Origin: Ornithinibacillus contaminans
Lineage (GTDB): Bacteria; Bacillota; Bacilli; Bacillales; Amphibacillaceae
Reading direction: 5' to 3'
DNA length: 64,000 nt
NCBI RefSeq assembly: GCF_001038425.2
Contig: NZ_LDPV02000009.1
Span: forward strand, 146,001-210,000
Position numbers and translations under genes: made by a program. The number at the start of each line of letters is the position of its first letter. The stretch's first letter is position 1. The notes beneath the pieces were generated by a model. That model made no database searches. It had not been told where the DNA came from and was given only the letters and a program-made list of their open reading frames with translations. Shown here piece by piece: positions 17,445-25,422 of this stretch.

Positions 17445-17945
17445 TTATTCAGCTTTTTCCGCTTCTTCAAGCGCTTTATCATAGTCCGGATGTTCGCTAA
17501 CTTCATGAACATATTCTACGTAGGTTACTTTATCATTGGAATCTATTACAAAAATGGACCGGGCTAATAATCGTAATTCTTTTATTAGGACACCATATTT
17601 TTCACCAAAATCAGCGTCCCGATGGTCTGATAACAACTCTAAATCTTCCACATTATTGACTTCTCGCCAACGTTTTTGAGCAAATGGCAAGTCCATACTA
17701 ACAGTAATGACGCTCACATTTTCTAATTCCTTAGCTTCTTCATTAAATCGATTTGTTTGGATGGAACACACGCCAGTATCGATTGATGGAACAACACTGA
17801 TTAATTTTATCTTCCCTTGGTAATCTGCCAGTGATTTTATTCCTAGGTCATTCGTTAACACATTAAAATCTGGCGCGTTATCGCCAACCTTCACTTCATT
17901 TCCTACTAATGTAACTGGATCTTGATGGAATGTAACCTTTACCAT
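17445..17945 (-). CDS. tpx: Thiol peroxidase Tpx, apparently a one-cysteine form
   Basis: 166 residues of the atypical 2-Cys peroxiredoxin family that reduces hydroperoxides with thioredoxin. The peroxidatic cysteine is in SIDTGVCSIQT. The usual resolving cysteine, found in the sequence RWC or RFC after DLPFAQ, is replaced by arginine: the codons read DLPFAQKRWREV. No other cysteine is present, so the normal intramolecular disulfide cannot form. Start ATG 17945 is preferred over 17951 because AGGAGG is then seven bases away. The ytfJ-tpx-ytxK-ackA order matches B. subtilis. Confidence 0.93.
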   Translation of the reverse strand: MVKVTFHQDPVTLVGNEVKVGDNAPDFNVLTNDLGIKSLADYQGKIKLISVVPSIDTGVCSIQTNRFNEEAKELENVSVITVSMDLPFAQKRWREVNNVEDLELLSDHRDADFGEKYGVLIKELRLLARSIFVIDSNDKVTYVEYVHEVSEHPDYDKALEEAEKAE

Positions 17946-17995
17946 AATCATTCCTCCTCATCATTATACTCACTAGTAATTATGATAAAAATAAA

Positions 17996-18024
17996 TGGCG
18001 ATGTCCAATAATTAAGACTCGCCA
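17996..18024 (-). terminator. Weak terminator of ytfIJ
   Basis: TGGCGA and TCGCCA arms (six bases, extendable with mismatches) are followed on the minus strand by TTTATTTTTATC. Confidence 0.45.
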
Positions 18025-18032
18025 GTCATTGG

Positions 18033-18566
18033 TTATATGTCATAAATGGAAGAAGATGATTCGGATGCAGAGTCATCATCCCCCGATTGTTTATTCTCAG
18101 ATTTAGTATTTTCCTTGGCTTTTGGATCGTTTTTAGCTTCTGAATCCTTTTTTTCTTTCTTACTTCCTTTTCCTAAATCACTTTCTTTTAATAACTGTTG
18201 GATTTTCTCGACAGCTTTTGGTGCAAAATCTAGCATTTTTTCATAAATATGTGTATTTTCATCTAGATGTACCATCTTAATACCCTTTTGACTAACAATT
18301 AGAAACGCGACAGGTGTAATGGAAACTCCACCGCCACTACCACCACCGAAAGGAAAAACAGCTTCACTACTACTATCACTTTGAGTGTTTCCGGATACGA
18401 ATTCACTACCACCTGCAGCAAATCCAAAACCTAGTTTCGACACTGGGATAATAACACTACCATCAGGGGATTCAACAGGATCACCGATAATTGTATTTAC
18501 TTCAATCATATCCTTCAGGTTTTCCATTGCGGTTGTCATTAATCCTTGAATCGGATGCTCCTCCAT
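18033..18566 (-). CDS. ytfJ: YtfJ, GerW-family sporulation protein
   Basis: 177 residues. It begins MEEHPIQGLMTTAMENLKDM and has the family core GDPVESPDGSVIIPVSKLGF with a glycine-rich loop FPFGGGSGGGVSI. The last 45 residues are a low-complexity Lys/Glu/Ser tail. GerW proteins are made in the forespore and affect germination in B. subtilis. It lies 26 bases after ytfI, the same order as in B. subtilis. Start ATG behind AAGGAGGAG. Confidence 0.92.
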   Translation of the reverse strand: MEEHPIQGLMTTAMENLKDMIEVNTIIGDPVESPDGSVIIPVSKLGFGFAAGGSEFVSGNTQSDSSSEAVFPFGGGSGGGVSITPVAFLIVSQKGIKMVHLDENTHIYEKMLDFAPKAVEKIQQLLKESDLGKGSKKEKKDSEAKNDPKAKENTKSENKQSGDDDSASESSSSIYDI

Positions 18567-18592
18567 TTTGATACTCCTCCTTCATTACAAAA

Positions 18593-19207
18593 TTAAGTAT
18601 AAATTGCTTTTTTTACACCATGTCGTTGCATTTGCATAATGGTGTGTATAGCTTTTCCCAAACGGATCGAAACCATGCAATCAATTTCTGATTGATAGCC
18701 TTTTTGTTGAAAATATGGGATGACAGAAAGCTTGGGTTCACAGTTCATTGTTGCTAATTCAGAAAGCAACCCAAGAACCGTCCCTTTTACCATCCATAAC
18801 CCTCCTGCTACTAAACCAGCACTACTCGCCTCGCCAGTTCCGAATGTCGTCTTCCAGACAAGCTGTTTAATCGTAAGATGCCTGCATGCCATTTTCACCA
18901 TATATTTCGTAGTTTTCAGCTGCTCTACCACTGTATGCATCAGTTGGCTAAAATTATTTAATTCAATATCTTGCTCAAGCCCCTTCCATAAATCTGCTAA
19001 GTGTGATGTCTGATTGTGAGTCTGTTGTTGTTTTAGATTTATTTTTTTCTCCAACATACGAAAACGAGCTAAATGAACCGTGAGCTTAAGGTAATGGGAA
19101 TCTTTTTGATAATAATAGTTCACACTAATCGTCAATCGTTGTAAAAAAAGCACGATTATAATCACCATAATGAACCCAATTAAACTACATACGATAATCC
19201 AACCCAT
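18593..19207 (-). CDS. ytfI: YtfI, DUF2953 membrane protein
   Basis: 204 residues with an N-terminal membrane helix (about 2-24) and a soluble remainder. DUF2953 proteins such as YtfI are encoded next to the GerW-type YtfJ in spore formers and may help place it or act in sporulation; the biochemical role is unknown. Start ATG 19207 gives MGWIIVCSLIGF behind GGAGATG. In B. subtilis sppA and yteJ lie on its upstream side; they are missing here, where the SASP gene is adjacent. Confidence 0.87.
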   Translation of the reverse strand: MGWIIVCSLIGFIMVIIIVLFLQRLTISVNYYYQKDSHYLKLTVHLARFRMLEKKINLKQQQTHNQTSHLADLWKGLEQDIELNNFSQLMHTVVEQLKTTKYMVKMACRHLTIKQLVWKTTFGTGEASSAGLVAGGLWMVKGTVLGLLSELATMNCEPKLSVIPYFQQKGYQSEIDCMVSIRLGKAIHTIMQMQRHGVKKAIYT

Positions 19208-19284
19208 TTACGCATCTCCAAATATTAGTAGTTACTATAGGTTGCCACAACTTTCCAATTTTATCCTAATTTATGCAAAAAAAT

Positions 19285-19313
19285 GGGGACTATCCGCAAA
19301 GCGAATAGTCCCT
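19285..19313 (-). terminator. Terminator of the SASP gene
   Basis: Arms GGGACTATTCGC and GCGGATAGTCCC with one G-U pair and a three-base loop, followed on the minus strand by ATTTTTTT. Confidence 0.9.
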
Positions 19314-19337
19314 AGCCATTTATGCTATTAAATTGTC

Positions 19338-19541
19338 TTAACCTTTGATTCCACCAAATTGTTGTTCAGCCATTTGAACTAAACGCTTCGTAATTTCTCC
19401 ACCAACAGAACCGTTAGCACGAGAAGTTGTGTCAGCACCAAGTTGAACACCAAATTCTGTTGCAATTTCATACTTCATTTGATCTAATGCTTGTTGTGCA
19501 CCAGGAACTACCAACTGATTTGAACTATTGTTGTTTGCCAT
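19338..19541 (-). CDS. sspA: Alpha/beta-type small acid-soluble spore protein
   Basis: 67 residues with both family signatures: the germination protease site region [12 protein letters not shown] (cleavage after the glutamate) and the DNA-binding [13 protein letters not shown] near the C-terminus. SASPs coat spore DNA, hold it in an A-like form and supply amino acids after germination. Start ATG behind AAGGAGGTG. A forespore-type promoter lies just upstream. Neighbouring thiI upstream matches the sspA-thiI arrangement of B. subtilis, so I use that symbol, though several paralogues are likely. Confidence 0.95.
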   Translation of the reverse strand: MANNNSSNQLVVPGAQQALDQMKYEIATEFGVQLGADTTSRANGSVGGEITKRLVQMAEQQFGGIKG

Positions 19542-19565
19542 GGTATTTCACCTCCTTGGTACGCT

Positions 19566-19596
19566 TATAATGTGCCAAAAGGAGGTGCCTCATTCA
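19566..19596 (-). promoter_or_regulatory. Candidate sigma-G promoter of the SASP gene
   Basis: Minus-strand TGAATG (19596-19591) and CATTATA (19572-19566) with an 18-base spacer resemble the sigma-G -35 TGAATA and -10 CATACTA, 25 bases before the start codon. Confidence 0.55.
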
Positions 19597-19631
19597 CAAT
19601 TTTAATTGGTAAGTGTTACTAGATTATCCAA

Positions 19632-20834
19632 TTAGAACAACCCTTCAAATGCATCTTCAACTTTTTTCTGATCAGTAATTGTTACTACTTCTATTCCTTC
19701 GATTGCTTCTTTTAGAAGCTCATCATAATTGTAGGTTGACTCATAATAATTCACTCGATCACGCTTCGGCTTTGTTTTTGGTGCTTTAGGAACAAATATT
19801 GTACAACAATCTTCATACGGACGGATCGAAATATCAAACGTATCAATCGCCTTGGAAATTTCTATAATTTCATCTTTATCCATTGTAATTAGTGGTCTAA
19901 TGATTGGATAATTGGTTACTTCATTAATTGTATTCATACTTGTCATAGTCTGACTTGCTACCTGACCTAAGTTCTCACCTGTCGTCAACGAAAGAATGCC
20001 TTCCTTCCGACAAACTTGTTCACTAATACGTAGCATCATACGTCGCATCACAGTCATTCCGTAGCCGTCTGGTGTCTCTTGAAAAATTCGTTGTTGTAAT
20101 TTTGTAAAAGGTACTAGATGAATTTTAATTTTTGAACCATAGCTCGTTAATTTTTCCGCTAAATCAAACACTTTTTGCTTCGCACGATCGTTTGTGAAAG
20201 GTGGTGAATGAAAATGTATCGCTTCTATTTCTACCCCACGTTTCATCGCTAGGTAACCTGCAACTGGACTATCAATCCCGCCAGATAATAGCAGAAGCGT
20301 CTTGTCAGAAGTGCCAACTGGCAGTCCACCTGCACCACGAACGACACTTGACGTTATATAAGTTGCCTCCTGACGAATTTCTACTTTTACTTCGACATCA
20401 GGACGATGAACATCTACTGTAATATTCTCGGTATTTGCGAGTAAATGTCCACCCAATAGTTGATTTAATTCCTGAGAACGATTTGGAAAACCTTTATTTA
20501 TCCGTTTTACCGACACTTTAAAGGTGTTTACATTCTCTGCATTTTGCAAAGCGTATAAAGCAGCTGATTTAATTTCCTCCAGCTCATTCTCAACCTTAAT
20601 CGCTAAACTAAAACTATGGATACCAAAAACATGTTTACATTTTTCTATAATAGCATGTGGATCATGCCCATTTAGTAACACAAACATTCTTCCTTGTGTT
20701 CTTTTCACACGAACATCAGGAAACTCCATTAGTTTATGCCGAATATTTTGTTGTAGTTTTTCCACAAACTTCTTTTGATTCTTTCCTTTTAACGCTAATT
20801 CTCCATAACGAATCAATATATGATCAAATTGCAT
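19632..20834 (-). CDS. thiI: ThiI, tRNA 4-thiouridine and thiazole sulfurtransferase
   Basis: 400 residues: an N-terminal ferredoxin-like and THUMP region (1-165) and a PP-loop AANH domain with LLLSGGIDSPVAGYLAMKRG. The C-terminal rhodanese domain of the E. coli enzyme is absent, as in other Bacillus ThiI. It adenylates U8 of tRNA and receives sulfur from a dedicated cysteine desulfurase, whose gene ends two bases upstream. Start ATG 20834 behind GGAGAG. Confidence 0.96.
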   Translation of the reverse strand: MQFDHILIRYGELALKGKNQKKFVEKLQQNIRHKLMEFPDVRVKRTQGRMFVLLNGHDPHAIIEKCKHVFGIHSFSLAIKVENELEEIKSAALYALQNAENVNTFKVSVKRINKGFPNRSQELNQLLGGHLLANTENITVDVHRPDVEVKVEIRQEATYITSSVVRGAGGLPVGTSDKTLLLLSGGIDSPVAGYLAMKRGVEIEAIHFHSPPFTNDRAKQKVFDLAEKLTSYGSKIKIHLVPFTKLQQRIFQETPDGYGMTVMRRMMLRISEQVCRKEGILSLTTGENLGQVASQTMTSMNTINEVTNYPIIRPLITMDKDEIIEISKAIDTFDISIRPYEDCCTIFVPKAPKTKPKRDRVNYYESTYNYDELLKEAIEGIEVVTITDQKKVEDAFEGLF

Positions 20835-20836
20835 AA

Positions 20837-21979
20837 TTATCTCTCCATAACATCTGATAGTTGTAATAGTGCTTCTTTTAATGTGTGTAAGAACGTTTTA
20901 AGTTCTTCAATAGTATTATCATAGGATAAGCTAACTCTTAGTGCTGATTTTGCTCTTGCTTGGTTGTACCCACACGCCTTTATGATTCTACTTTCATCTA
21001 AATCCTTTGATGAACATGCTGATTTTGTCGAAATAAAGATTCCTTGTTTTCCTAACGTATGAATCATCACTTCGGGTTTTAATCCAGGTATAGAAAAGTT
21101 CATAATATGAGGCGCTCCGTCCTCTGGTGAATTCATCATGACAGCTGGAATGCTTTGCAATTCATTGCGTAGAAATTGCTGCATCTGCTGTAGCTTTGTC
21201 GCCTCTGTTGCTTCACGATTTTTAATAAATCGTAATGCTTTTACAAAGGCAACTGCACCCGCTAAATTTTCTGTGCCTGAACGAATATTTCGTTCCTGCT
21301 CGCCACCATGAAATAAAGGACATAGCTTTATTCCTTTTCGAATATACAAAATGCCTGTTCCTTTTACACCATGGATTTTATGACCTGACATAGTACATAG
21401 ATCAATGCCACTATTTGCAAGTGTAAGTGGAATTTTACCCAGACCTTGCACATGGTCTACATGAAAGAAGAGCTTTGGATAGTTTTTGGCTAATTGGCCA
21501 ATTTCTTGAATTGGTTGTATCGAACCAATTTCATTATTGACATGCATGATACTTATTAAAATTGTGTCATTACGGATTGCCTGACGGACATCCTCTACTG
21601 ATACTACACCATTTTGATTCACTGGTAAATAAGTTATCTCGAATCCCAGCGACTCAAGACTCTTACATGCTTCAAATACAGATGGATGCTCAATCTCGGA
21701 GGTGATAATATGTTTTCCTCTACCTTGGTGCTCAAGCGCAATTCCTTTCATCGCAATATTATTTCCTTCTGTACCACCAGAAGTGAAAATAATCTCTTCT
21801 TCATGTACCGCTAATAACTTTGCCGCCTGTTGTTTTGATTGAATAAGCAGCTTCTCCGTTTCTCCCCCGAGCTGGTGGATGGAAGATGGATTAGCAAAAA
21901 AGCGACTAGATACTTGTAGAAAGCTTTCTAACACCTCAGGATGTGGTTTTGTCGTAGCACTATTATCAAGATATATCAT
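20837..21979 (-). CDS. nifZ: Cysteine desulfurase, NifS/IscS family partner of ThiI
   Basis: 380 residues, PLP-dependent. It begins MIYLDNSATTKPHPEVLE. The PLP lysine lies in SGHKIHGVKGTG and the catalytic cysteine in STKSACSSKD. It transfers persulfide sulfur to ThiI for s4U formation; in B. subtilis the orthologue NifZ (YtbJ) does this. The pair with thiI and the position after ezrA are both conserved. Start ATG behind AAAGGGGA. Confidence 0.94.
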   Translation of the reverse strand: MIYLDNSATTKPHPEVLESFLQVSSRFFANPSSIHQLGGETEKLLIQSKQQAAKLLAVHEEEIIFTSGGTEGNNIAMKGIALEHQGRGKHIITSEIEHPSVFEACKSLESLGFEITYLPVNQNGVVSVEDVRQAIRNDTILISIMHVNNEIGSIQPIQEIGQLAKNYPKLFFHVDHVQGLGKIPLTLANSGIDLCTMSGHKIHGVKGTGILYIRKGIKLCPLFHGGEQERNIRSGTENLAGAVAFVKALRFIKNREATEATKLQQMQQFLRNELQSIPAVMMNSPEDGAPHIMNFSIPGLKPEVMIHTLGKQGIFISTKSACSSKDLDESRIIKACGYNQARAKSALRVSLSYDNTIEELKTFLHTLKEALLQLSDVMER

Positions 21980-22027
21980 AGAATAATTCCCCTTTACCGA
22001 AAACTTACATTACATGTATAAAGACAA

Positions 22028-22078
22028 AACGGAAGGCTGACTTTAAGAGAATAATATATCCTCTAAAGCAGCCCCCTT
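22028..22078 (-). terminator. Terminator of ezrA
   Basis: An imperfect stem of about 14 base pairs (GGCTGCTTTAGAG with CTCTTAAAGTCAGCC) followed on the minus strand by TTCCGTTTT. Confidence 0.7.
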
Positions 22079-22099
22079 AGTTCTATCATGTAATCATTC

Positions 22100-23788
22100 T
22101 TATCGTATCATTTGATTTGCTTCAATTCGTTTTAAAGCACCCGGTTCAACTTCTTCAATGGCACTTGCTGCTTGCTCTAATGCAAGCTCATATTCATAAT
22201 TACGGAAAAGCGATTCAGCCTCAGCTAATTTAGCAGCAAGTAATGGATATTTACTTCGATAACGGTTAGCATACTGAATCACTTGCTCTGTTAATCGCGC
22301 CTGATCAAGCATAATTTCCGTTTGCTCCATTACAAGTTCAACTGCTGACTCTGCATCATAAAGTGCACGTTGCACTTCTGCAATATCCAATGGACTTTTA
22401 TCTAATGTTTTTAAAACATGATTGCTTTTTTCTGTTGCTTCCTCCATTGTATTCCAAATAAAGCTCGGAACACCAGGAATATTGCTTTTCTTAATTTTTC
22501 GATTTGCTTCATTAATCTGTTCACGAATAGCTGATAAAGTTTCTTTTGCTTCCAATTCATCTTTCCGGAGGTTATACACACTTATTTTAAAGTCATGATG
22601 TTTTTCGGAAATTTCTTGAAGCTGATTAAAGCCTAACTCTAGCTGTAATCGCAATTCAGAATGTGGCATTTTTTCGTCTTCAATACCTTCTGTTAGTTCT
22701 TCATATATCTTTTGCAGCTGTGTAATTTGCTTATCAAGTGATAAGTATTTTTCCATATCTTGATCATCAAAATAATACGTTTGCTTCAGTGTTTCTACTT
22801 CTACCTTCGTCTCTTCAAAAGCAGCCGCAACTTCTTTGATGGATTGTTGATAGCCAGTAATTTGTGTTTCCATGAAGTTTTTTGCAATCGCTTCTTTTTC
22901 CAACAATTGGTACATTTCTTGAATTCGTTCTGTTACCTCATTCGTTAAAGCTTTCGCCTCAGATGCATTTCCTTTTTCCAACGCATTGACACAATCTAAC
23001 AGACGTTGCTGATATCCCTGCAATTCCTTTTCAAATCCAAGATGATCAATTCGGAACCCTTCTTCTTTCATTTCTTTAATCCCGGAGTAAAGATCATCAA
23101 TTTGGGATGGAATTTCTTGTTTACAAGCACGGTAAATTTCTGGAAATTCCTCGACTTCTGCTTCTAAGTCGTCCAGTCGATCTTTTAACGACTCTACTAA
23201 GGTTTTGGCTTCAATATAATTACCAGAATCTACTAGATCATGATAATTTGTAAGCATTTCGTTTAACTCATCTATTTCTACTTCAAATCTAACCTCGGCT
23301 TTACCGTATTGGAAACGATTTTGTGCTACTTTTTTACGTAATGCCTTTATTGCAGGTTGTATATATTCTACTTCTTTACGACTTGATTCTTCGGATTCCA
23401 CTAGTTCATCTAACTCGGATATAATTTTTTCAATATCCTTTTCAATTGATTGTAGAACCTGTTCCGTTTTTCGTAAGGTCTTTTTAGCTCTCGTAAAACG
23501 AAACTTATCTGCCGCTTCCTCTGCATCAAATAAATATTCCTCAATATCTGGTAATTCCTTAGAAAGAATAAATTCCCAGCGTTCTTTCCAAGATTCGAAT
23601 CGTTCTTGTGTTTCACCAGATAAATTTAACGTCTTAATCCTCGATAATTGTGATGTAACATTCCGGTTCATGATATCAAGTTTCCAGCTCTCCAGGCGAT
23701 CCACAAAATCATAAACTCTTTTTCTCATAATAAGGCTGGTAATAATGAGTGCAATAATCACAAGTATAATTCCAATAACATAAACCAT
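22100..23788 (-). CDS. ezrA: EzrA, septation ring regulator
   Basis: 562 residues, the usual length. One N-terminal membrane helix (residues 1-22, extracellular N-terminus) anchors a long cytoplasmic rod of spectrin-like coiled-coil repeats. EzrA binds FtsZ and PBP1 and limits Z-ring formation away from midcell. The C-terminal patch before the end, YRSKYPLLAAKLAEAE, corresponds to the conserved QNR-region neighbourhood. Start ATG behind TAGGGGGC. Its 5' region is long and holds a repeat element that ends the upstream gene refZ. Confidence 0.95.
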   Translation of the reverse strand: MVYVIGIILVIIALIITSLIMRKRVYDFVDRLESWKLDIMNRNVTSQLSRIKTLNLSGETQERFESWKERWEFILSKELPDIEEYLFDAEEAADKFRFTRAKKTLRKTEQVLQSIEKDIEKIISELDELVESEESSRKEVEYIQPAIKALRKKVAQNRFQYGKAEVRFEVEIDELNEMLTNYHDLVDSGNYIEAKTLVESLKDRLDDLEAEVEEFPEIYRACKQEIPSQIDDLYSGIKEMKEEGFRIDHLGFEKELQGYQQRLLDCVNALEKGNASEAKALTNEVTERIQEMYQLLEKEAIAKNFMETQITGYQQSIKEVAAAFEETKVEVETLKQTYYFDDQDMEKYLSLDKQITQLQKIYEELTEGIEDEKMPHSELRLQLELGFNQLQEISEKHHDFKISVYNLRKDELEAKETLSAIREQINEANRKIKKSNIPGVPSFIWNTMEEATEKSNHVLKTLDKSPLDIAEVQRALYDAESAVELVMEQTEIMLDQARLTEQVIQYANRYRSKYPLLAAKLAEAESLFRNYEYELALEQAASAIEEVEPGALKRIEANQMIR

Positions 23789-24013
23789 ATTAAAAGCCCC
23801 CTAATTAAGTCCAACAACCATAATCTCTTCTATATTATCGCTTCATTTATCGAAATCGTTTAGATCGTTTAGATATAGATATTTTATATAATCCTTATGA
23901 TACCATGTGCGGGTGATTTTTGGCTAAAAAAATCCAAATAAATAGCAGATTTTTTAATTTCCGTGTCGCAATTTGTAGATTTTACCAATGGAATGGTTTT
24001 CCCTTATAAAAAA
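23789..24013. other. Intergenic region upstream of ezrA
   Basis: AT-rich, with a tandem repeat of TCGTTTAGA (around 23855-23875) about 80 bases before ezrA. I see no gene and no convincing promoter hexamers, although the ezrA promoter must lie here. The other side of the gap holds a palindromic element, annotated separately. Confidence 0.5.
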
Positions 24014-24120
24014 AGTGGGATAGTAGTATTTTGGTAAGATAAAATCGACTATTCGTCCACAATACCCGAGTATAGTGAATTGTTCGTCTTATGCTTATCA
24101 AAGTTACTTTTATCCCAGCT
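24014..24120. repeat. Palindromic element copy A, 3' of refZ
   Basis: Ends AGTGGGATA and TATCCCAGCT are inverted. The right half TTGTTCGTCTTATGCTTATC matches the other copies. It lies directly after the refZ stop codon and probably terminates refZ. Confidence 0.65.
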
Positions 24121-24134
24121 AAAAACAATGCGAC

Positions 24135-24746
24135 TTACTCCGTTATAAAATCCAACCAAGTATGAATGGTTTGAACGTACTTATTAATGAATAGTGAATG
24201 CGAGTAATCCCCGACTACTTGGTTACGCCATTCGTTATGTAATACATAAGGTGTCACAATCATTCCTTTTAATTGCATTAATAAAAATTGTCGGTCTAAT
24301 TTCTTCTTATCCGCATTAACCTCTTTAAAAATTGCTGAAAATGCATTTCCGATAATGTAATTTTCCTTTGCTAAATACGTGACTGCCATTTCTCGTACAA
24401 ACACAGAATCCATTGACAATTCGCGATGAATGAAACAGGAAAATTGTAGCTTCGAATGCTTATATTGTATAATTGTATAAATCAATTGTTTAAATCGTTC
24501 GATTGGTTCTTTTTCACGGGATTCATTAAGAGTTGTTTCCATGATGGCAAGATAATCTTCATAGTAAGTAGAGATTGCATATTCCAAAAGCCCTTGTTTT
24601 CCTTTAAAATAATAACTAATTGAGGAAACATTCACAGCAGCTTTTTCTGCAATATCACGTACAGAGGTTCCATGAAACCCTTTTTGATAAAAAAGAGATG
24701 ATGCAGCCTCAACTACTTTCCGCTTCGTAGGGGAGGTATCTTCCAT
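24135..24746 (-). CDS. refZ: RefZ, TetR-family regulator of FtsZ
   Basis: 203 residues with an N-terminal TetR helix-turn-helix (FHGTSVRDIAEKAAVNVSSI then SYYFKGK). RefZ is a DNA-binding protein made early in sporulation that positions the polar Z-ring near the origin. The neighbour ezrA on one side and ytsP/dgcP on the other are the same as in B. subtilis, which is what makes this RefZ rather than another TetR protein. Start ATG 24746 is nine bases from AAGGAG; an upstream TTG is too close to it. Confidence 0.88.
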   Translation of the reverse strand: MEDTSPTKRKVVEAASSLFYQKGFHGTSVRDIAEKAAVNVSSISYYFKGKQGLLEYAISTYYEDYLAIMETTLNESREKEPIERFKQLIYTIIQYKHSKLQFSCFIHRELSMDSVFVREMAVTYLAKENYIIGNAFSAIFKEVNADKKKLDRQFLLMQLKGMIVTPYVLHNEWRNQVVGDYSHSLFINKYVQTIHTWLDFITE

Positions 24747-24876
24747 TGATATCAACTCCTTATCTAAAATATAACACTATTATTTCTTTTATATCATACT
24801 TATGATGAATATTGGAAATATCCTGCAAAAATTGTGTCATATAACCCGAGATTTTTCATAGAGAGGATGAAATCTT

Positions 24877-25356
24877 ATGTTTCAAACGAGCCTATACTCT
24901 GGCGATAAAGCGAAAGACTATGAACTAGTCATCAAGCAATTATCTGCCCTATTAGATGGTGAATCAGATACTGTTGCCAATTTATCCAATGCATCTGCCC
25001 TATTAAATCAATTCCTTGATGCCATTAACTGGGTTGGTTTCTATTTATGGAAGGATGACCAGCTAGTTCTTGGACCATTCCAAGGATTACCTGCTTGTAT
25101 TCGAATTCCATATGGTAAGGGTGTTTGCGGGACCGCTGTAAAAGAACGAAAAACGCAACGAATTGAAGATGTGGATCAATTCCCTGGACACATCGCCTGT
25201 GATAGTGCCAGCAAGTCTGAAATCGTCGTACCGCTTATCCGTGACGGTGAAATACTTGGAGTGTTGGACATTGATAGTCCAGTCTTAAATCGATTTGACG
25301 AAACCGACCAGATTTACTTAGAAAAGTTTGTTGAGGAATTGTTAAAGCACATGTAA
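24877..25356 (+). CDS. ytsP: Free methionine-(R)-sulfoxide reductase, GAF domain
   Basis: 159 residues, a single GAF domain of the fRMsr type. It reduces free methionine-R-sulfoxide using cysteines; GKGVCGTAV and HIACDS hold two of the conserved ones, and an earlier site lies at PACIRIPY. It ends with DIDSPVLNRFDETDQ, typical of the family. Start ATG behind AGAGGATG. The gene converges with dgcP across a strong hairpin. Confidence 0.92.
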   Translation: MFQTSLYSGDKAKDYELVIKQLSALLDGESDTVANLSNASALLNQFLDAINWVGFYLWKDDQLVLGPFQGLPACIRIPYGKGVCGTAVKERKTQRIEDVDQFPGHIACDSASKSEIVVPLIRDGEILGVLDIDSPVLNRFDETDQIYLEKFVEELLKHM

Positions 25357-25375
25357 TAGATGTTAGGAAATTGAT

Positions 25376-25420
25376 AGCTTCCCACACGAGTGAAAATTCA
25401 CACGAGTGGGAAGCTTTTTA
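25376..25420. terminator. Bidirectional terminator of ytsP and dgcP
   Basis: AGCTTCCCAC and GTGGGAAGCT form the base of a 17-base-pair stem with two mismatches, followed by TTTTTA on the plus strand. Confidence 0.85.
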
Positions 25421-25422
25421 AG

